A stretch of DNA of 64,000 nt from Amphiduros pacificus (Eukaryota; Annelida; Polychaeta; Phyllodocida; Hesionidae), in contig OX439000.1 in assembly GCA_949316495.1 (NCBI GenBank), forward strand, positions 50,728,220-50,792,219, read 5' to 3'. This document shows, piece by piece, positions 59,401 to 64,000 of this stretch (position 1 is the first letter of the stretch; the number at the start of each line of letters is the position of its first letter). The notes beneath the pieces are model-generated. The model saw only the letters and a list, made by a program, of their open reading frames with translations, was not told the DNA's origin and made no database searches. A program made the translations under genes and the position numbers.

Positions 59401-62400
59401 CATTAAACTCACCACCAGAGCGCATACTGTTACAATATTGTGCACTGAAGGTTAACATGTGACTATTTGTTCACTTTCGTTTCAAGGTAAAATTAACTTT
59501 GATCAAATTTCTTGTAATGTATGAACACTTACCATGAAAACATCAAACTCGTCTAGACATCGGAAGGGGGACTCCATGGCATCCCAGAGGGCCAGAATGA
59601 AGCAGACAGTGGCAAAGCTGCGTTCTCCTCCAGAGAGAGACTTGAGATCCTTGCTTCCCTCTCCATTCGCTGTGGTGGGCTGTACCTACAATATCACCAA
59701 CACACGCATAATAAAGCTTCCTACGTACAATCCCAATGTCAGTAAAAATGTCTCAAACTTAATTCAGGATGCCCAATCCCTGTCATCATAGTTCCCGCCA
59801 ATGCAGATTTTAACATTCAATGAGATATTTTGTCTAGTTCTGAAGGTACTATGCATCAATTTTATAATTTGGTCTATTACTAGCATATCTTACAAAGGCA
59901 AACTGGACAGTGACAGCAAAAATTAGGGCCTTATTTGTTAAGAAAAAAAATTAATAATCTTGCACTGGAAAGGTATTAGAAGCTTTCATGAAATCAGATT
60001 TTCAAGCACCTTTTCTTGTATAATATAAATGTATATACCTTAAACTTTGAGATCAGATGTTAATACCCATCACCCAAAATTACATTCTGTACCATTTGAA
60101 AGTAGATACCGGTAAGTGTTCTGCTTAATCCAAATCATCCACTCAAACACTTAACCAGTTTTGCTCAGCTGACCACCTTATAGTAATAAGTAAAGGTTTG
60201 CTAACAATGGGGCACCTTCTGATAGGGATACTAGTGATTTGGCATACAGAGCTCGACTGTGGTCAGGAGAAGCTATTTTACCCAGAAGGCCAAACTGATG
60301 TTAAACATAGGGGTTAAAATGATGCTGATTTTTAGTTCCAAAATGATTAAAATTGATAAAATTTTAAAAACAAATTAAAAATCAAATCAAAAGAAAAATC
60401 CAGCCATTAGCAATTGATACATTAAAAGCTGAAATCCATTTTGTACTTATTTAGATACAAAGGAATGATCTTGCACCGTGTCATTTTTGGGGGTTCAAAT
60501 GTAGGGGACGACTTTTTTTGGTGGGATAAAAGAACTTTGGAAGACACTGTCTGTCCTTTAGCAAGGCCAGGGTGTAAAAAAGACAAGTAGAAAGTAGAAA
60601 ATTTAATTGAAATCTCACTATTGAAAAGGCAGGTTAAGGTCGAACTGGTTACAGTTGAATATGTGACTGGTTGAACAGGGGCCTCTCTGTGAATCAGCCA
60701 GTCCTAATACTAGGCATTTTCAGTAAAATGCAATTGTCCAAGCAGGCGTATTTGGACTCGGGGAGATAGCTTGAATGCATCACAGTAAAATGACCATATA
60801 TCACATAATCATACCCCAAATCTTGATAAAACTGCTTGTGGCCTCTGTGATTTCATGAAAACTTTAAAGTCAGATTTGTGACACAAAAGAGACTGCATTG
60901 CACACTTGGCATAGTTAATGGATAATTGATAATAAGTAGATGCTTATCCACCACAGGAGGAAATCACATAAAATATATCAAATACATTTTAATATTGATA
61001 ACATCACAATTCTTAATTATTCTTTTATTAGCACATGAAACTAGAAAGTTAGCAAAATATCACAAATTGTCTATTTAGAAAAAATGTCTCAAGGACATCC
61101 AATAATGAACTTGTTTAAGCTCCTTGTATATACACCACATATGCAAAGTGATTTTTTTTGTAACACGGATGGTTCCTTTTTTGACAATGATTGCCGACAG
61201 GAACTACTGTATACAGAGAAAAATTCGCGCCTAGTTATTTTCGCGCCATCGTCATTTTCGACAGGTTCGCGCCGTTTTATTTTCGCGAATTTTGGATTTC
61301 TAGTACATAATATTATCACAAATTACGCATTGCAGGTCGAGAACACAACAAAACCATCCATTATTGCACAATATATTAATATTTCTATGCCAGTTAACGA
61401 AACGCTTTGTTTTGACTTTGTTCTCACTGATTCCAATTATCAGCGTTCACAGTTTTGCGTTTCGTCATTGTTTCCACTGCTTTGAGTCGTGTCTTCCCTG
61501 TTGACAGAAATGTTTTCACAGCTGAATCGATTTTAATTGCGTTTTAAATGATAAGTAAAGGTATTTACTTAATATTATCACAACTACGCTTCTCAGGTCG
61601 AGAATAACAAAGCGGTTGTAAAACGTAAATTTGATGTGCGAAACACGAAGAGAAGCCAGGGATCCGTCATTGCGCAATATATTAATATTTCAATGCGTGT
61701 TGATAGACTCCAATTGTTTTCGCGCCAAAAATAAGAGCTTGTCCCCGTCACTCCCGCTTTTTAACATGACGACCTCGTATTGAGTCCCCTCTTCAATTTC
61801 GCGCATTTAATTTCGCGAATGACGTCCTGGCGCGAATTAACGCGAAAATAAAAAGGTCGCGAAAATTTGTCTGTATACAGTATCTGTGTTATTCTGTGAT
61901 CGGTATGATCATGGGAAATGCATAGTCATATCCTGTGGGTTGTAATTATTATTGAAGCAACTGACGCCACTGTGGAGTGTTGGTCGTGTGCATGCGACTG
62001 ACGTATGAATATGTAAAAGAAGTGAACAAAAGAAAAGAAGTGTGTGATGTAAACAAAGCAGAATGTTCAAATACAATGTCGTCATGCTCGTCTATCGTTG
62101 CATAAAATTATCCCTTTAAATTGCTTGGAAATGCTTCCCAATCGATAGAACAAGGAATTTTAAGTAAGTTTAGTTCATATACCAAATTAAATGTTTTTAA
62201 AATAATAAAATGTATTTTGCTGTTGTTTATTTGAATTTTTGTTTTGTTTGTTGTAATTTTTGTTTTGTATGTTGTAATTTTTGTTTTGTTTGTTATTTTT
62301 TTCCCATCCGTGTTACATGTGGAGCACCACTTTTTCTTGTTTAGAAAATTGAGTATTCACAACCAATATTGCTCCCTTGACATTGACCCAAGGTCACAAA

Positions 62401-64000
62401 AAGGCCAGCCTAAATAATTTCCTAGGCCTATATACCGGTATTACCATGTTGTAGTACCAAGCCCTTATGTCCAAGCATAAATGAATGTGGAATGTGGAAG
62501 AATACAAAGTCCAGCATAGAAGACAGGGAAGTGGCAGAAACAGAGCAGGAACATAAACTCAGCTTGTGTTGATTTAATTCTATCTCTTAAATAGGTTACT
62601 TTTTCAAAAATATCAAGGTGAAGTAGAAAATATATTCCATATAATCTTATTAAATTTCTTATCTGCAATTAAATTATCATTGCTATGGTGCAAAAAATAT
62701 TGCAAATGAAAGTTTGGTTGAAAAAAAATGCACTTGTGCAGATATAATACTTAATTTGATAAATCTCGAAATGGCAAAGTAATGATCGTATGGAGGGAAA
62801 TAAATTTAATCTAATCATGTGAAGTCAAATATTTTTTATCTTGAATTGACAGGTGAGAATAAACTGCTAATTGCAGAACAGTTGCAATAGCTGTGAATCA
62901 ATATCCAATGATTTATGATATTTAATGTCTTTGCCATTTCCTGCAAATCTACCACCTTTAAGCAAAGCAAGTACAGATGACAGAAAGACCACAGAAAAAA
63001 ATACCTAAGGTGCATGGGTTATAAGAAATAAACCGAAAGAAAGCTTATACAGAGCACATCGGTTATGGATGACAAGACAGCCAAGATCCCCATATGCAAA
63101 CCACAAACTTACATTCATAGACAAGGATTCCTTTGCATGATCAAAATGGATCTTTCCATTATAATTCCTGTTGCTGAGCATCACAATAAAGAAATATTTT
63201 GATCGTAATGCAATCATGCGCCGGAACTCAAAAAACTGTGTCTGCCTGTTCTTCATGACTTTATCCAGGGCCTGAAATTTGAGAGAAAAATACAGTAGTG
63301 TCAAAAACTGAGGGACCTGATATTAGTGAGGGTGACAACTTACATCCATACTAAGTGTTTCCTGCCTGTGTTTGAAATAAAGCTTCCCATGGTATTTCCT
63401 CTGTCCCAGCAGAAGAATAAAAAACTGATTGGTCCATCGGGCGACGGCATGACGAAGTACAAAATAGTTTTGTTGTCGGACAAACATTGCTTTCTCTAGT
63501 GCCTGCAAGCCACAAATATAATACTCATGATAATTCCATGAGCATGTTAAGCTCTTTAAAAGAAACAGGATAAAATTCCTTTATTTCTATTTGCATTCAA
63601 GCTGGTCCTGTCCATCTGTAATTGTAGCCAAATCTTTGGTTATTCAGTCCACAAAATTGATCAACACGTTCAATATTTTCTCATTACCTACAAAAGAAAA
63701 CAGTTTGAAAGTTTAAGCAAAACATGAACCTTTTTTACACTTATATTTACTTGAAGTTCCATGTGTCCATCAGGTGTGTTCAATTTCTTATTCTCCCTGG
63801 CTTCTATCAGTGTATTGGAGCTTGCCAAATATTTTGCGTCTGGAAAGACGTTTGATGAAATATGTCTTCACTTTTATTATTGCAGAAGATCTCATATACA
63901 TCCAAGCATCCCAACGCTTTATTAAGGCCTTTTTCATTGCCTAAAATAAATATCAACATTGAACCTTCCAGGTTATGAAGCTCAAAAAAGTTGACACACA
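56410..64000 (-). CDS. SMC6: SMC6 (structural maintenance of chromosomes 6), 3' part
   Basis: Constitutive exons in transcript order: 63271-63113 (copy A of a duplicated exon), 59685-59533, 57020-56923, 56536-56410 (TGA). Phases 0, 0, 2 are consistent. Protein evidence: [14 protein letters not shown] (human KINFDHKNETLSI), then the ABC signature [20 protein letters not shown], the Walker B / D-loop [14 protein letters not shown], then [22 protein letters not shown] and the C-terminal [19 protein letters not shown] (human RILRMSDPERGQTTLPFRP). SMC6 pairs with SMC5 and Nse subunits; its C-terminal ATPase half-head, encoded here, joins the N-terminal half to bind ATP. The complex acts in homologous recombination, replication-fork stability and silencing of extrachromosomal DNA. 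The coiled coils and N-terminal half lie beyond 64000. Identification is firm; the exon duplication and alternative last acceptor are described in separate entries. Confidence 0.94.
57090..59445. repeat. 42-bp satellite, about 56 copies, filling an SMC6 intron
   Basis: Unit GTGCATCACATTCTAATAGT followed by GTGCACTAAACTCATCACTA and CA. The intron is 57021-59532, so the array makes up about 94% of it. Unit variants (ACCGGA, ACAGGA, ACCAGA or ACTACA spacer; CGC for CAC) form repeated blocks. Since 42 is divisible by three and one frame lacks stops, long plus-strand frames ([14 protein letters not shown] repeats) arise by chance. Confidence 0.97.
59686..63112 (-). other. SMC6 intron between copy A and the ABC-signature exon
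   Basis: 3.4 kb with no further exon copy recognised. It contains the TIR element at 61205-61882 and a short imperfect repeat of TTTTTGTTTTGTTTGTTGTA near 62230-62300. Confidence 0.7.
61205..61882. mobile_element. Non-autonomous TIR element (678 bp) in an SMC6 intron
   Basis: Ends are TACTGTATACAGAGAAAAAT and the complement of TACTGTATACAGACAAATTT, each followed by a TTCGCG-rich stretch (ATTTTCGCGCC on the left, ATTTTCGCGTT on the reversed right). No transposase. The interior shares several hundred bases, in blocks, with the fold-back element at 52731-54518, for example around 61644-61782 versus 53605-53744. Confidence 0.8.
63113..63271 (-). CDS. SMC6: SMC6 duplicated exon, copy A (canonical-looking)
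   Basis: 159 bp, 53 codons, acceptor CAAATTTCAG and donor AAT|GTAAGT, phase 0 at both ends. It encodes [10 protein letters not shown]...[15 protein letters not shown]...[14 protein letters not shown], matching human SMC6 around LLDDVMTHRYKSYQQFRRCL and KINFDHKNETLSI. Joined to the exon at 59685 it reads [14 protein letters not shown], as in the family (LSITVQPGEG). Confidence 0.9.
63344..63502 (-). CDS. SMC6: SMC6 duplicated exon, copy B (alternative)
   Basis: Also exactly 159 bp, 53 codons, phase 0 at both ends, acceptor GGCTTGCAG and donor GAT|GTAAGT. It encodes [10 protein letters not shown]...[15 protein letters not shown]...[14 protein letters not shown]. 23 of 53 residues are identical to copy A, including the GK, F-H and E-LSM positions. 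It starts only 72 bp upstream of copy A. An open frame with intact splice sites at this divergence suggests it is under selection and used. Confidence 0.85.
63751..63940 (-). pseudogene. SMC6: SMC6 duplicated exon, copy C (diverged, status unclear)
   Basis: After a good acceptor (TTTATTTTAG) the frame reads [10 protein letters not shown]...[20 protein letters not shown], clearly related to copies A and B over about 42 residues. It meets a stop (63790-63788) after 50 codons, just before the place where A and B splice. A GTAAAT donor at 63750 would give 190 bp, not a multiple of three; the last codons in that frame ([11 protein letters not shown]) faintly resemble the normal end. It may be a decayed exon, an exon with a shifted end, or a truncating alternative exon. 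Confidence 0.55.

Noticed and set aside
57090-59445. Regularly spaced repeats as a CRISPR array
   Set aside because: Units are contiguous with no unique spacers and lie in an animal gene intron.
57097-59455. Plus-strand frames of 264 and 530 codons made of [14 protein letters not shown] repeats
   Set aside because: They coincide with the 42-bp array in an SMC6 intron. The frame is open only because the unit length is a multiple of three.

Overview
The window is AT-rich nuclear DNA from an animal. It has spliced genes with GT-AG introns of about 100 bp to 17.6 kb, many minisatellites, small terminal-inverted-repeat (TIR) transposons and a 5'-truncated LINE. HMBOX1, a multi-TIR-domain signalling protein, WDR18 and SMC6 together indicate a bilaterian. 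The repeat style suggests a marine invertebrate, perhaps a lophotrochozoan or basal deuterostome, but nothing seen fixes the phylum.

Layout. (1) 1-2860, +: the last eight exons of WDR18 (rixosome / ribosome maturation). (2) 3144-4451, -: an intronless, unrecognised two-pass membrane protein with three 25-residue repeats, convergent with WDR18. (3) 8130-29112, -: a four-exon gene for a 794-residue TIR-SAM-TIR-TIR protein. Its first intron is 17.6 kb, interrupts the second TIR domain, and holds three minisatellites, an AT/GT microsatellite and a LINE fragment. (4) About 28.9-30.2 kb: a GC-richer, CpG-containing block over the TIR gene's 5' end, probably a promoter region that may also serve the divergent HMBOX1. 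(5) 36421-40233, +: HMBOX1, seven coding exons. (6) 40.2-56.4 kb: 3' UTR and intergenic DNA with a satellite of about 53 units, a fold-back element, an E-box minisatellite and a further TIR element. (7) 56410-64000, -: the 3' part of SMC6, running off the window edge.

The genes do not form a pathway. WDR18 acts in ribosome assembly, HMBOX1 is a homeodomain DNA-binding protein, SMC6 is a chromosome-maintenance ATPase, and the TIR protein is probably an innate-immunity or NAD-related signalling factor.

Most notable points: a tandemly duplicated 159-bp SMC6 exon with the marks of mutually exclusive splicing, plus a third, diverged copy; a 2.9-kb satellite in which most units carry an exact match to the CTCF core consensus, all in one orientation; the TIR-SAM-TIR-TIR architecture; an SMC6 intron almost wholly made of a 42-bp array that creates a spurious 530-codon ORF; and a fold-back transposon sharing its interior with an element that has different termini.
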